DNA of 26,996 nt from an uncultured Collinsella sp. (GCA_900759335.1 CAAEUX010000060.1:1-26996), one strand, 5' to 3'. Shown: positions 18,348 through 25,791, counted from the stretch's first letter. A program made the numbers and translations. The notes: generated by a model from the sequence alone, not told the origin.

Positions 18348-18464
18348 TTGGGGACGTTCCTTTTCTGTCGACAGTTGGGGACAGTCCTAGTCGTTGGGGA
18401 CGTTCTTAAATGACTAGTCATTCAGGAACGTCCCCAACGACTAGTCATTTAAGAACGTCCCCAA
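18348..18464. repeat. Cluster of ttggggac repeats forming alternative hairpins
   Basis: Five copies of ttggggac (three direct, at 18348, 18375 and 18394; two inverted, at 18430-18437 and 18457-18464) lie within 117 bp. One hairpin pairs 18394-18418 with 18440-18464 (25 bp perfect). A competing one pairs 18387-18405 with 18426-18444 (19 bp perfect). They share strands, so only one can form. The 10-bp palindrome tgactagtca sits at 18411-18420. No gene is seen here. Confidence 0.8.
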
Positions 18465-18531
18465 TGAGTACCCAATGACTATGTGGGCGAGCGGATTTTT
18501 CCGTTCGGCGATTTGTGTCTTGAAAAATGTA

Positions 18532-18548
18532 TATAACGACTATAACGT
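18532..18548 (+). promoter_or_regulatory. Tandem tataacg elements upstream of the DMT permease
   Basis: Two tataacg copies (18532-18538 and 18541-18547) are spaced 9 bp apart. The second extends to tataacgt, whose reverse complement also occurs upstream of the PTS genes (19818) and of the second GntR gene (25962). They may be regulator sites or part of a -10 region. Confidence 0.35.
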
Positions 18549-18587
18549 AGTGTGAAACATATTGGAAACAATACCGAGGAGGCTGCG

Positions 18588-19670
18588 TTGAAGAAAAGCA
18601 ATCTGGGCTATGTGCTGGTGCTGGTCGCCGCGCTTATGTGGGGCAGCATCGGAATCTTTGTAAACGGCATCTCGGCCATGGGCGTTTCGTCCCAGAGCAT
18701 GGCTGCCTTTCGCTTGTTGGTCGGAGCGCTTATCTTGGCGCCGGTCCTGATGTTTATGGGCTGTCGTCCGGGTGAGGGGTCTACCGTGGCTCAGGGTCCG
18801 CTGGCCCTGTTCAAGGCAAGCCCTAAAGAGCTTGTTCCCTGCGCGCTTGTCGGTATCGTCGGTTTGGCCGCCGCCAACACCTGCTATTACGAGTGCATGG
18901 GCGAGGTGGGCATGTCCACGGCCTCGGTGCTGCTCTACACCTCGCCGGTGTTTGGCGTCATGCTCGGCCGCGTGCTTTATCGCGAGGACGTGACCCCCAA
19001 CAAGCTCGTTGCCATTGTCTTTAACATCGTTGGCTGCGTGCTTGCAGTGACCAATGGCGACCTTTCCGGTTTCCATTTTTCGGTTTGGGGCGTCACGTCG
19101 GGCGTGATTGCAGGTCTTTGTGGTGCGTCGCTCGCGGTGTTTAGCCGGATAGCAACCAAGACGGTCCACCCGCTGGCTGTCACGTTTTGGGGCTTTGTTT
19201 TTGGCGGTGCGGTTATGGCGGCTATCGCGGCTCCGTGGCCGGATGTCGCCGCGGCAATGTCGCCACAGCTGCTGCTGCTGTTCCTTGGCTTTGGACTCAT
19301 CCCCACAGCCGTGGCTTACATCTTATATATGCAGGGTCTGTCCATGGGGCTCGAGACATCGAAAGTTCCCGTCGTAATGTCATTCGAGACGGTCGTCACC
19401 GTACTGGTGGGCATTGGTGTCTATGCCGAGTCCGCCGGCGCGATCAAGGTTCTGGGCATTGTGCTTGTGCTCGCGTCCATCCTGATCATGAACACCGACT
19501 TCTCCAAGCTGCGCAACAGTGTGTTTGTCGGTCATGTCATTGAGAGCATGACCTTTAAGCCCAACGCGTGGTGGACGGAGAAATCTCAGGACATGGATCT
19601 GTTTAAGGAACGCACCGGCATCGCGCTGGAACCCACCGTGCAGGAAAGCCCCTGGTACTTCGTGCGATAG
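18588..19670 (+). CDS. EamA/DMT-superfamily permease with C-terminal tail
   Basis: A 360-residue protein with two EamA repeats (about residues 6-150 and 160-300), predicted to have about ten membrane helices. The first begins YVLVLVAALMWGSIGIF, a typical EamA start. Members export or import amino acids and other metabolites. A hydrophilic tail of about 60 residues follows the last helix (FKPNAWWTEKSQDMDLF region), longer than usual. A TTG start at 18588 is chosen because GAGGAGG at 18576-18582 is 5 nt upstream; a GTG at 18552 lacks such a site. The gene sits between the first SIS enzyme and the PTS, so it may export the amino acid freed by the SIS enzymes. That role is inferred. Confidence 0.85.
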   Translation: MKKSNLGYVLVLVAALMWGSIGIFVNGISAMGVSSQSMAAFRLLVGALILAPVLMFMGCRPGEGSTVAQGPLALFKASPKELVPCALVGIVGLAAANTCYYECMGEVGMSTASVLLYTSPVFGVMLGRVLYREDVTPNKLVAIVFNIVGCVLAVTNGDLSGFHFSVWGVTSGVIAGLCGASLAVFSRIATKTVHPLAVTFWGFVFGGAVMAAIAAPWPDVAAAMSPQLLLLFLGFGLIPTAVAYILYMQGLSMGLETSKVPVVMSFETVVTVLVGIGVYAESAGAIKVLGIVLVLASILIMNTDFSKLRNSVFVGHVIESMTFKPNAWWTEKSQDMDLFKERTGIALEPTVQESPWYFVR

Positions 19671-19785
19671 AGGATTGTGCGCGGCGTCTGGCCTGGGGTT
19701 ATCCAGCCCGCGCTGGCCTACCCGGCCCCAACGTTTCAAGTACGTTAAACCCGTCAACGGTCGATTTTCACCTGCGAACGGTCTT

Positions 19786-19849
19786 TATACTAATTAGCAA
19801 TATAAGCGACGTATAAGACGTTATAATGACCATAACGAAAAGGAGGAGG
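19786..19849 (+). promoter_or_regulatory. Promoter/operator region and strong ribosome site of the PTS operon
   Basis: This AT-rich stretch carries possible -10 boxes tatact (19786-19791) and tataat (19822-19827). It also has the acgttata element (19818-19825, inverted copy of the site at 18541), a cgtata relative at 19810 and cataacg at 19831. A near-ideal ribosome site, AAGGAGGAGG, at 19840-19849 precedes the ATG at 19854. No clear -35 was found, so an activator may be needed. Confidence 0.45.
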
Positions 19850-19853
19850 CAAG

Positions 19854-20777
19854 ATGAATCAGATCATTCTCGCATCTCATGGCGGCCTGGCCGCAGGCGC
19901 CAAAGACACGCTCGAGATGGTTCTCGGCGACGTGTCGAACGTCCACGTCGTGTCGCTTGCTCGTGACGACAAGGAGCCCATCACCAATAAGGTTGAGGCT
20001 ATGATCGCCACGTTCAACGCGGACGACACCGTCTATGTGCTGACCGATATGCTCGGCAGCTCGGTCAACAACAACATGGTCGAGCTTTCCAAGAACGGCA
20101 CGAAGTTCACGGTTGTCAGCGGTTTCAACATCCCGCTGGCGCTCACGCTCGCTATGAGCCCCGTCCCCGTCAAGGGCGCCGAGCTCGCAGCCCTCATCAA
20201 CGAGGCCCGCACCGGTCTGACCAACCCCAATGCTCCGGTCGAGGCTGCCGCGGCTCCCGCCAAGAAGGCTAAGGCGTCCCGCCACAGCTCCGGTCCCGCC
20301 AAGATCGTCCTCGCACGTCTTGACTACCGTCTGCTGCACGGCCAGGTCGTCTTTACCTGGACCACCAAGGTTCAGGCCGAGCGCATCATCGTCGTCGACA
20401 ACGCTGCCGCCAACGATGACATCAAGAAGGGCGCTCTTAAGCTGGCCAAGCCCCAGGGCGTGCGTCTGAACGTCTTCACCGTCGAGCGTGCCCTCGCCAA
20501 GATGGACAAGCTCAACACCCTCGGCGAGCGCGTCATGTTCGTCTTTGGCAACACTGCCGAGATGCTGCAGTTCTGCCAGGGCTACAAGCTCGACGCCATC
20601 AACCTGGGCGCCACCGCCAACCACGACGGTGCCGATCAGGTCGGAGGCAAGGACAGCTCCGTCTTCCTCGACGCCACCCAGAAGGCCGACGTCAACCAGC
20701 TGCTCGACATGGGCATCAAGCTCTACGTTCAGCAGACCCCTACGTATCAGAGCGTCGACATCGACGCCAAGCTGTAA
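19854..20777 (+). CDS. PTS mannose-family EIIAB fusion
   Basis: A 307-residue cytoplasmic phosphotransferase. Residues 1 to about 125 are the EIIA domain with phosphorylatable His9 (ILASHGG). An Ala/Lys-rich linker lies at about 125-145. Residues 145-307 are the EIIB domain with His162 in RLDYRLLHGQVV. Phosphate passes from HPr to His9, then to His162, then to the sugar. The fusion is like E. coli ManX, whereas the Salmonella Gfr system has separate A and B proteins. It is the first gene of a tight set with EIIC (36-bp gap) and EIID (13-bp gap). Phe codons are almost all TTC and AAG/AAC dominate, indicating strong expression. Confidence 0.95.
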   Translation: MNQIILASHGGLAAGAKDTLEMVLGDVSNVHVVSLARDDKEPITNKVEAMIATFNADDTVYVLTDMLGSSVNNNMVELSKNGTKFTVVSGFNIPLALTLAMSPVPVKGAELAALINEARTGLTNPNAPVEAAAAPAKKAKASRHSSGPAKIVLARLDYRLLHGQVVFTWTTKVQAERIIVVDNAAANDDIKKGALKLAKPQGVRLNVFTVERALAKMDKLNTLGERVMFVFGNTAEMLQFCQGYKLDAINLGATANHDGADQVGGKDSSVFLDATQKADVNQLLDMGIKLYVQQTPTYQSVDIDAKL

Positions 20778-20813
20778 TCAACCAGGCTTTTGCCTGACTG
20801 AAAGGAGAAGGGT

Positions 20814-21608
20814 ATGAATACGTTCATCAGTGCGGTGCTCGTCGGCCTCGTCGGCGTGTTCTGCATGTGGGACTCCCGCCTGCTCGGTCGTCTTAACTTC
20901 GAGCAGCCCCTCGTTGGCGCTACGCTCGTCGGTCTGCTGTTGGGCGATGTGCCCACCGGCCTTGCCGTCGGTGCCGCCGTCGAGCTCGTGTCCATGGGCC
21001 TGGTGCAGGTCGGCGCCGCCGTTCCGCCCGATATGGTCCTGGGCGGCATCGTGGCCGCAGCCTTTGCGTGCCTGACCGATGCTTCCGCCGAGACCGCCAT
21101 GACGATCGCCATCCCGGTCGCCGTCCTGGGTCAGCTCCTCGGCATCGTGTTCCGTTCCATCATCGCCGCCCTCACCCATGTGGCAGATAACGCGATTGAT
21201 AACGGAAAGTTCAAGACCGCCTACCGCATGCACATCTGCGCCGGCTCCGGTCTGTACGCCGTCATGTACTTCCTGCCGATCTTCCTCGCCGTCTTTGTTG
21301 GCACCGACCTGGTTCAGGCCATCGTCAACATGGTTCCCGAGTGGCTGTCCACTGGTCTGAACGTTTCGACCAAGATCATGACTGCCTACGGCTTGGCCCT
21401 GCTGCTCACCATGATGATCAAGAAGGGTATGACTCCGTTCCTGTTCATCGGTTTCCTGCTCGCCGCTTACCTCAACCTGTCCGTCATCGCGGTCGCTCTG
21501 ATCGGTGTGTGCCTGGCTGTCGTCTTCATGGGCTTCAAGTTCAACGGTTCCCATGCAGCCGCCGGTGTCGATTCCGACTACGATCCGCTCGAAGACGACG
21601 AAGACTAA
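20814..21608 (+). CDS. PTS mannose-family EIIC membrane component
   Basis: A 264-residue multi-pass protein of the EIIC mannose/fructose/sorbose family. It has GDVPTGLAVGAAVELVSMGL and VPPDMVLGGIVAAAFAC, which are conserved in this family, and ends with an acidic tail (EDDED). It forms the transport channel with EIID. ATG 20814 follows AAAGGAGAAGGG. Substrate is not readable from this subunit alone. The neighbouring SIS enzymes suggest a glycated amino acid rather than mannose. Confidence 0.95.
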   Translation: MNTFISAVLVGLVGVFCMWDSRLLGRLNFEQPLVGATLVGLLLGDVPTGLAVGAAVELVSMGLVQVGAAVPPDMVLGGIVAAAFACLTDASAETAMTIAIPVAVLGQLLGIVFRSIIAALTHVADNAIDNGKFKTAYRMHICAGSGLYAVMYFLPIFLAVFVGTDLVQAIVNMVPEWLSTGLNVSTKIMTAYGLALLLTMMIKKGMTPFLFIGFLLAAYLNLSVIAVALIGVCLAVVFMGFKFNGSHAAAGVDSDYDPLEDDED

Positions 21609-21621
21609 GGAGGAACACACT

Positions 21622-22455
21622 ATGGCAACCGCAACCAAGGACGTGTCCCTGAACAAGAAGGTCAGCCAGTTCTTCTGGCGCTCCTGGGCCATCCAGGCCT
21701 CTTGGAACTACGAGCGTCAGATGAACATGGGCTTCCTCTACGGCATGGTTCCCACGCTCGATCGCCTCTATCCGGATGAGTCCGACCCCAAGCAGCTCGC
21801 TGCTAAGAAAGAGGCTTACCACCGTCACATGGCGTTCTACAACTGCACCCCGCAGACGAGCGCTTTCATCCTGGGCCTCTCCGCCTCCATGGAGGAGGAG
21901 TACGCCAAGGATCCCGAGAACTTCGATCCCGATTCGATCAACGCGGTCAAGACCTCCCTCATGGGTCCGCTTTCCGGCATCGGTGACTCCTTCTTCCAGG
22001 GCACCATCCGCGTTATCGCCTTTGGCCTGGGCGTTCAGCTGGCTCAGCAGGGCTCCATCATGGGCCTGATCCTGGCCATGCTCATCTCCATCGTCCCCTC
22101 TGTGCTGATCACTTGGTTCGCAGCCAAGATGGGCTATCAGGGCGGCCACGAGTACCTGAGCAAGCTTCAGGGCGGCGACCTCATGGAGAAGCTCATGTAT
22201 GTCTGCGGCATCGTGGGCCTTATGTCCGTGGGCGGCATGATCGCTACGCTGATCGGCGCCACCACCCCGCTGCAGTTCGCTGAGGGCACCGTCGTTATCC
22301 AGGACATCCTGGACGGCATGATGCCCCAGATGATTTCCCTTGGCCTCACCGGCCTTATGTACTGGCTCATCAAGAAGAACGTCAACACCGGTTGGCTTCT
22401 CGTGATCGCCATCGTGGGCGGCATCGCCCTCTCCGCGGCCGGCATCCTGGCCTAG
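21622..22455 (+). CDS. PTS mannose-family EIID membrane component
   Basis: A 277-residue EIID. The N-terminal WRSWAIQASWNYERQMNMGF, the FILGLSASMEEEYA block and SLMGPLSGIGDSFFQGT are family hallmarks, followed by membrane helices to the C-terminus. The ATG at 21622 follows AAGGAGGA at 21607-21614; an open frame continues upstream inside the EIIC gene but is not needed. EIIC and EIID form the membrane complex of this PTS. A 10-bp GC hairpin lies 34 bp after the stop. Confidence 0.95.
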   Translation: MATATKDVSLNKKVSQFFWRSWAIQASWNYERQMNMGFLYGMVPTLDRLYPDESDPKQLAAKKEAYHRHMAFYNCTPQTSAFILGLSASMEEEYAKDPENFDPDSINAVKTSLMGPLSGIGDSFFQGTIRVIAFGLGVQLAQQGSIMGLILAMLISIVPSVLITWFAAKMGYQGGHEYLSKLQGGDLMEKLMYVCGIVGLMSVGGMIATLIGATTPLQFAEGTVVIQDILDGMMPQMISLGLTGLMYWLIKKNVNTGWLLVIAIVGGIALSAAGILA

Positions 22456-22489
22456 TCGCGACCAAGCGTCTAACCGCTTTCCCCCGGGG

Positions 22490-22520
22490 GCCTGCCTGGC
22501 ATCCCATACCCCAGGCAGGC
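22490..22520 (+). terminator. Hairpin between EIID and SIS enzyme 2
   Basis: A perfect 10-bp stem (gcctgcctgg at 22490-22499, ccaggcaggc at 22511-22520) is followed by a C/T-rich stretch without a T run. It may terminate weakly or mark a processing point between the PTS genes and the downstream SIS gene. Confidence 0.5.
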
Positions 22521-22533
22521 TTCCATCCCTAAA

Positions 22534-22564
22534 ATGCGACAATGGGATAGTCCCTTTGTCGCAT
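22534..22564. repeat. Second hairpin upstream of SIS enzyme 2
   Basis: Positions 22534-22542 (atgcgacaa) pair with 22556-22564 (ttgtcgcat). After one mismatch, ggga (22544-22547) pairs with tccc (22551-22554). It is a separate element from the hairpin at 22490 and could be a dispersed repeat or part of a leader structure. Confidence 0.55.
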
Positions 22565-22654
22565 CCTTAACGGGCCGGCGACTCGGTCCAAACCACGGTA
22601 ACCCTGCGAGCGCCCGGCAATGTGGCGCCGCAAAAATCGAAAGGAATGTGTCAG

Positions 22655-23638
22655 ATGTACGAGATCGACCTTAACCTCCCTAAGCAGATCGTCGCTGACG
22701 TCCTGTCCAACCACGAGATCCACAGCGTCGCTTTCGTCGGCTGCGGTGCCTCCATGTCCGACCTTTACCCCGCCAAGTACTTCCTGGCCAACAACACGGA
22801 CAAGCTGAACGTTCAGATCTTCACCGCTAACGAGTTCAACTACGACACGCCTTCCTGGGTCAACGAGCACACCTTCGTGATCACCTGCTCCCTCGGTGGC
22901 TCCACGCCCGAGACCGTCGAGGCCAACAAGACCGCCAAGAAGCACAACTGCCCGGTCGTCTCCCTCACCAACAAGGCTGGCTCCGCTCTGACCGTCGACG
23001 CTGACTACGTTATCGTTCACGGCTTCCATGCCAACTTCGCTGCCAAGTGCGAGAAGCCCGGCTACGCCATCGCTCTTGCTGTCGAGATCCTTCAGCAGAC
23101 CGAGGGTTATGACCACTACGAGGACATGATCACCGGCCTCACCAACGTCTTCGAGCTCTGCGAGAACGCCGCTCAGTCCTGCAAGAAGCTCGCCAAGAAG
23201 TTCGCCGAGGACTTCAAGGACGACAAGATGATCTACTTCATGGCTTCCGGTGCCTCCGAGAAGATGGCTTATTCTCACGCCGCCTTCCTGTTCACCGAGA
23301 TGCAGTGGATCGACGCCGCTGCCTACAACACCGGTGAGTACTTCCACGGCCCGTTCGAGGTTTCCACCGAGGGTAAGCCCTACGTCTTCTTCATGTCCGA
23401 TGGCGCTACCCGTCCGATGGACGCCCGCGCCCTCACCTTCCTTAAGCGCATGGGCGCCAAGGTCGCTCTGATCGACTCCAAGGACTACGGCCTGGCTGAC
23501 GCCGTGCCCGCGAGCGTTGTCACCTACTTCAACCCGCTGCTGCACCTCGCCGTTATGCGTGAGTACGGCAACCAGATCGCCGAGGCCCGTCAGCACCCGC
23601 TGACCATGCGTCGCTACATGTGGAAGCTTTCCTACTAA
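22655..23638 (+). CDS. SIS-domain sugar-phosphate enzyme 2 (FrlB/GfrF-like deglycase)
   Basis: A 327-residue double-SIS protein, clearly paralogous to the product of 17237-18229 but divergent. FVGCGASMSDLYPAKYF and the classical phosphate loop SLGGSTPET are present. Glu215 and His231 are 16 residues apart with HGPFE next to the His, and the end is RRYMWKLSY. It is predicted to split a 6-phosphorylated Amadori compound into an amino acid and glucose-6-phosphate after PTS uptake. ATG 22655 is chosen because AAAGGA at 22640-22645 fits it; ATG 22646 is too close. Nearly all Phe codons are TTC, as in the PTS genes, which suggests joint high expression. A terminator follows at 23673. Confidence 0.82.
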   Translation: MYEIDLNLPKQIVADVLSNHEIHSVAFVGCGASMSDLYPAKYFLANNTDKLNVQIFTANEFNYDTPSWVNEHTFVITCSLGGSTPETVEANKTAKKHNCPVVSLTNKAGSALTVDADYVIVHGFHANFAAKCEKPGYAIALAVEILQQTEGYDHYEDMITGLTNVFELCENAAQSCKKLAKKFAEDFKDDKMIYFMASGASEKMAYSHAAFLFTEMQWIDAAAYNTGEYFHGPFEVSTEGKPYVFFMSDGATRPMDARALTFLKRMGAKVALIDSKDYGLADAVPASVVTYFNPLLHLAVMREYGNQIAEARQHPLTMRRYMWKLSY

Positions 23639-23672
23639 TCACAAGTAAGTAGACCTTACGGGTTGATTGAGA

Positions 23673-23704
23673 GGGGATGGGGTTTGCGCCCCGTCCCCTT
23701 TTTT
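23673..23704 (+). terminator. Rho-independent terminator after SIS enzyme 2
   Basis: A 10-bp stem with one G-T pair (ggggatgggg at 23673-23682, ccccgtcccc at 23689-23698) is followed by six T. It closes the PTS-SIS unit. Confidence 0.9.
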
Positions 23705-23740
23705 GCTTTGGGGAGGGCGTGTCTGTTGCGTCACAAAACC

Positions 23741-23784
23741 CCAGATAAAACCTACCAAAATAAACCTGTCCCTTTTTGGCAGGT
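23741..23784 (+). repeat. Dispersed intergenic repeat, copy upstream of the HAD gene
   Basis: This element starts ccagataaaacctaccaaaat and ends ttttggcaggt. Its first 21 bases recur exactly at 25877-25897, and its core recurs inverted at 16287-16310. The ends cctaccaaaa and ttttggcagg can pair with one G-T, so it can form a hairpin. It ends just before the HAD ribosome site. Confidence 0.75.
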
Positions 23785-23798
23785 GGGAGGAGATGCGT

Positions 23799-24428
23799 AT
23801 GATCAAGGCAGTGCTGTTTGACATGGACGGCGTGCTGGTCGATACCGAGTGGTTCTACAACCGTCGTCGCGTGGCGTTTATGGAGGAGAAGGGGTTCCAC
23901 TTTGACGAGATCCCCGATCTTTCGGGGTCTAACGAGCCGGCCATTTGGAAGTCGCTGGTGCCCGACGATGTTGAGCTGCGCGAGCGTCTGCGCGTGGAGT
24001 ACAAGCAGGCCTACAGCCCGGACCACCCCGTACCGTATGCCGAGCTGCTCAACGAGCAGACGGAGCCGGTGATGCGTGAGCTGCACGAGCGCGGCGTGAA
24101 GTGTGCTATCGCGAGCTCGTCTTATCGTGAGCTCATTGACGAGCTGGTAGAGATTGCCGGTATCGCCGATGTGCTGGACTACACCATCAGCGGTCACGAG
24201 TGCAGTGCGTTTAAGCCCGACCCCGAGATCTACCTGCGTGCCATGGAGGCGCTGGGGGTGGAGCCTGCCGAGTGCCTGGTTATCGAGGATTCGCCTTTGG
24301 GGATCGAGGCTGGCAAACGTTCCGGCGCCCGCGTCCTGGCACTGCGTCCGCACGAGGGCGTTAACCTGGACCAGTCCGCCGCCGACGTTGTCATCGACAA
24401 CCTGTCCGACATTTTGGCCGCTTTGTAG
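23799..24428 (+). CDS. HAD-superfamily phosphatase/phosphoglucomutase-like
   Basis: A 209-residue HAD subfamily IA protein. Motif I is LFDMDGVLVDTE with nucleophile Asp8 and acid/base Asp10. Motif II is IASSSY, the motif III Lys139 lies in FKPDPEIY, and motif IV is EDSPLGIEAG with Asp164. The cap and general layout resemble beta-phosphoglucomutase and sugar-phosphate phosphatases. ATG 23799 is preferred because GGGAGGAG (23785-23792) is 6 nt upstream; ATG 23793 is too close. It follows the SIS gene but is separated by a terminator and a repeat, so it is probably a separate unit. A role on glucose-6-phosphate or another sugar phosphate is possible but unproven. Confidence 0.88.
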   Translation: MIKAVLFDMDGVLVDTEWFYNRRRVAFMEEKGFHFDEIPDLSGSNEPAIWKSLVPDDVELRERLRVEYKQAYSPDHPVPYAELLNEQTEPVMRELHERGVKCAIASSSYRELIDELVEIAGIADVLDYTISGHECSAFKPDPEIYLRAMEALGVEPAECLVIEDSPLGIEAGKRSGARVLALRPHEGVNLDQSAADVVIDNLSDILAAL

Positions 24429-24525
24429 TGTCAATCCGCCGCGAGAAGCACGGGTTCAAACGTTTTTTGTGGTGGACTGGCTCAATTTGGTTTCGATTTT
24501 GATCCGTTTGGCTTCGATTCGGGCT

Positions 24526-24644
24526 AAGTGAGTAGACTTTTTGGCGCAGGCCGAGCACAAAGTGCATCTGCTCTAGTAAAACCGCAGGTCACAGGGGTGG
24601 CGGTTTTGGGTGTGCTCGACAGATCGTAAAAAGTCTACTCACTT
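24526..24644. repeat. 119-nt structured element with 17-bp terminal inverted repeats
   Basis: Terminal arms 24526-24542 and 24628-24644 are perfect 17-bp inverted repeats. Two nested stems lie inside: 24552-24559 with 24611-24618 (cgagcaca/tgtgctcg), and 24578-24585 with 24600-24607 (aaaaccgc/gcggtttt). A related half-copy (acaagtaagtagacctt) occurs at 23641-23657. The 355-bp gap 24429-24783 holds this element and no visible gene. It could be a MITE-like repeat or a folded RNA. Confidence 0.75.
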
Positions 24645-24783
24645 GTAATTTGGGCCTTTGGTCGTGGGGGTTGCTGGTCCCGCTTTGGTTGTCGAGGGAG
24701 AGTGAATTGAAGCGCCCCCGCACGCTCCATGCTACAATCGCGGGCATGCCTCACAACTAGATCTGCCTTCGAAAGGAGCCTAC

Positions 24784-25791
24784 GTGGCGAACGCCATCGA
24801 TCAGCTCACGGACCGCGTACTCGTGCTCGGCCGCCTCACCATCGTCCGTCGCGCTATTACCGCCGTGGCGGTCACAATTTCCGCCGTTCTCCAGACATTC
24901 CTGATTCAAGCGTTCATTCAGCCCGCCGACTTACTTCCGAGCGGCCTTACCGGCGTCGCGGTCCTGCTCGATCGTGTTACCTCGCTGGGCGGCGTTCACA
25001 TCGACATCTCGCTCGGCATGCTCGCGCTCAACATCCCCGTGGCGCTCCTATGCTGGAGTGGCATTAGCAAGCGCTTCGTCATCTTCTCGATGATGCAGGT
25101 CGTGCTCTCGTCGCTGTTCCTCAACGTCTTTCACTTCGCGCCGTTTTTGGGCGACAAGATCATGCTCATCATTTTTGGCGGCGTGGTCTCGGGTCTGGGC
25201 GCTGCCATCGCGCTTAAGTCCGGCGCATCCACCGGCGGCACCGACTTTATCGCGTTATGGGTCTCCAACCACACGGGCAAGACCATCTGGGGCGTCATCT
25301 TTGGTTTCAACTGCTTTATCCTGGCGATTTTTGGTTTTATGTTTGGCTGGGACAAGGCGGCGTATTCCATCGTGTTCCAGTTTATTTCGACCAAGACCAT
25401 CGACAGTTTCTATCGTCGTTACGACCGCGTGACGCTGCAGATCACGACGCGCAAGGCAGACGAGGTCATGACCGCCTATGTTGACCATTTTCAGCACGGC
25501 ATTAGCTGCGCTGAGGTCATCGGCGGATACAGCCGTGAAAAGATGTACCTGCTGCACGCCGTTGTTTCGACCTACGAGAGTCAGGACATTATCAAGCTGG
25601 TGTGCGACATTGATCCCGGCGCCGTGATCAATGTGTTCCACACGCTCAACTTTGTGGGCGGCTGGTGGGGCGGTCATGTCGACGAGCCCATGCCCACGGC
25701 CGTTCCCGATCCCGACAAGCCCGCACGCATGGCCAGCAGGCAGGCGCGCCTCAGCGAGCAGGACAGCCTGCAGCAGGACGACGGCAAGTAG
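24784..25791 (+). CDS. YitT-family membrane protein (DUF161 plus DUF2179)
   Basis: A 335-residue protein with five or six membrane helices in the first 215 residues, including the family blocks QPADLLPSGLTGVAVLL and KSGASTGGTDFIALWV. A soluble DUF2179-like domain follows at about 225-300 (VTLQITTRKADEVMTAYVD and GYSREKMYLLHAVVS), then a polar C-terminal tail. The function of the YitT family is not established; transport has been suggested. The GTG start at 24784 has AAAGGAG 6 nt upstream. A possible -10 box, tacaat, lies at 24733. A strong terminator follows. Confidence 0.88.
   Translation: MANAIDQLTDRVLVLGRLTIVRRAITAVAVTISAVLQTFLIQAFIQPADLLPSGLTGVAVLLDRVTSLGGVHIDISLGMLALNIPVALLCWSGISKRFVIFSMMQVVLSSLFLNVFHFAPFLGDKIMLIIFGGVVSGLGAAIALKSGASTGGTDFIALWVSNHTGKTIWGVIFGFNCFILAIFGFMFGWDKAAYSIVFQFISTKTIDSFYRRYDRVTLQITTRKADEVMTAYVDHFQHGISCAEVIGGYSREKMYLLHAVVSTYESQDIIKLVCDIDPGAVINVFHTLNFVGGWWGGHVDEPMPTAVPDPDKPARMASRQARLSEQDSLQQDDGK

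Noticed and set aside
18348..18464. Repeat cluster resembling a CRISPR array
   Set aside because: The repeat units are in both orientations, there are no uniform spacers, and no cas gene is nearby.
24526..24644. Nested stems suggesting a tRNA or riboswitch
   Set aside because: No tRNA arm consensus or known riboswitch motif is visible. It is kept only as a structured repeat.
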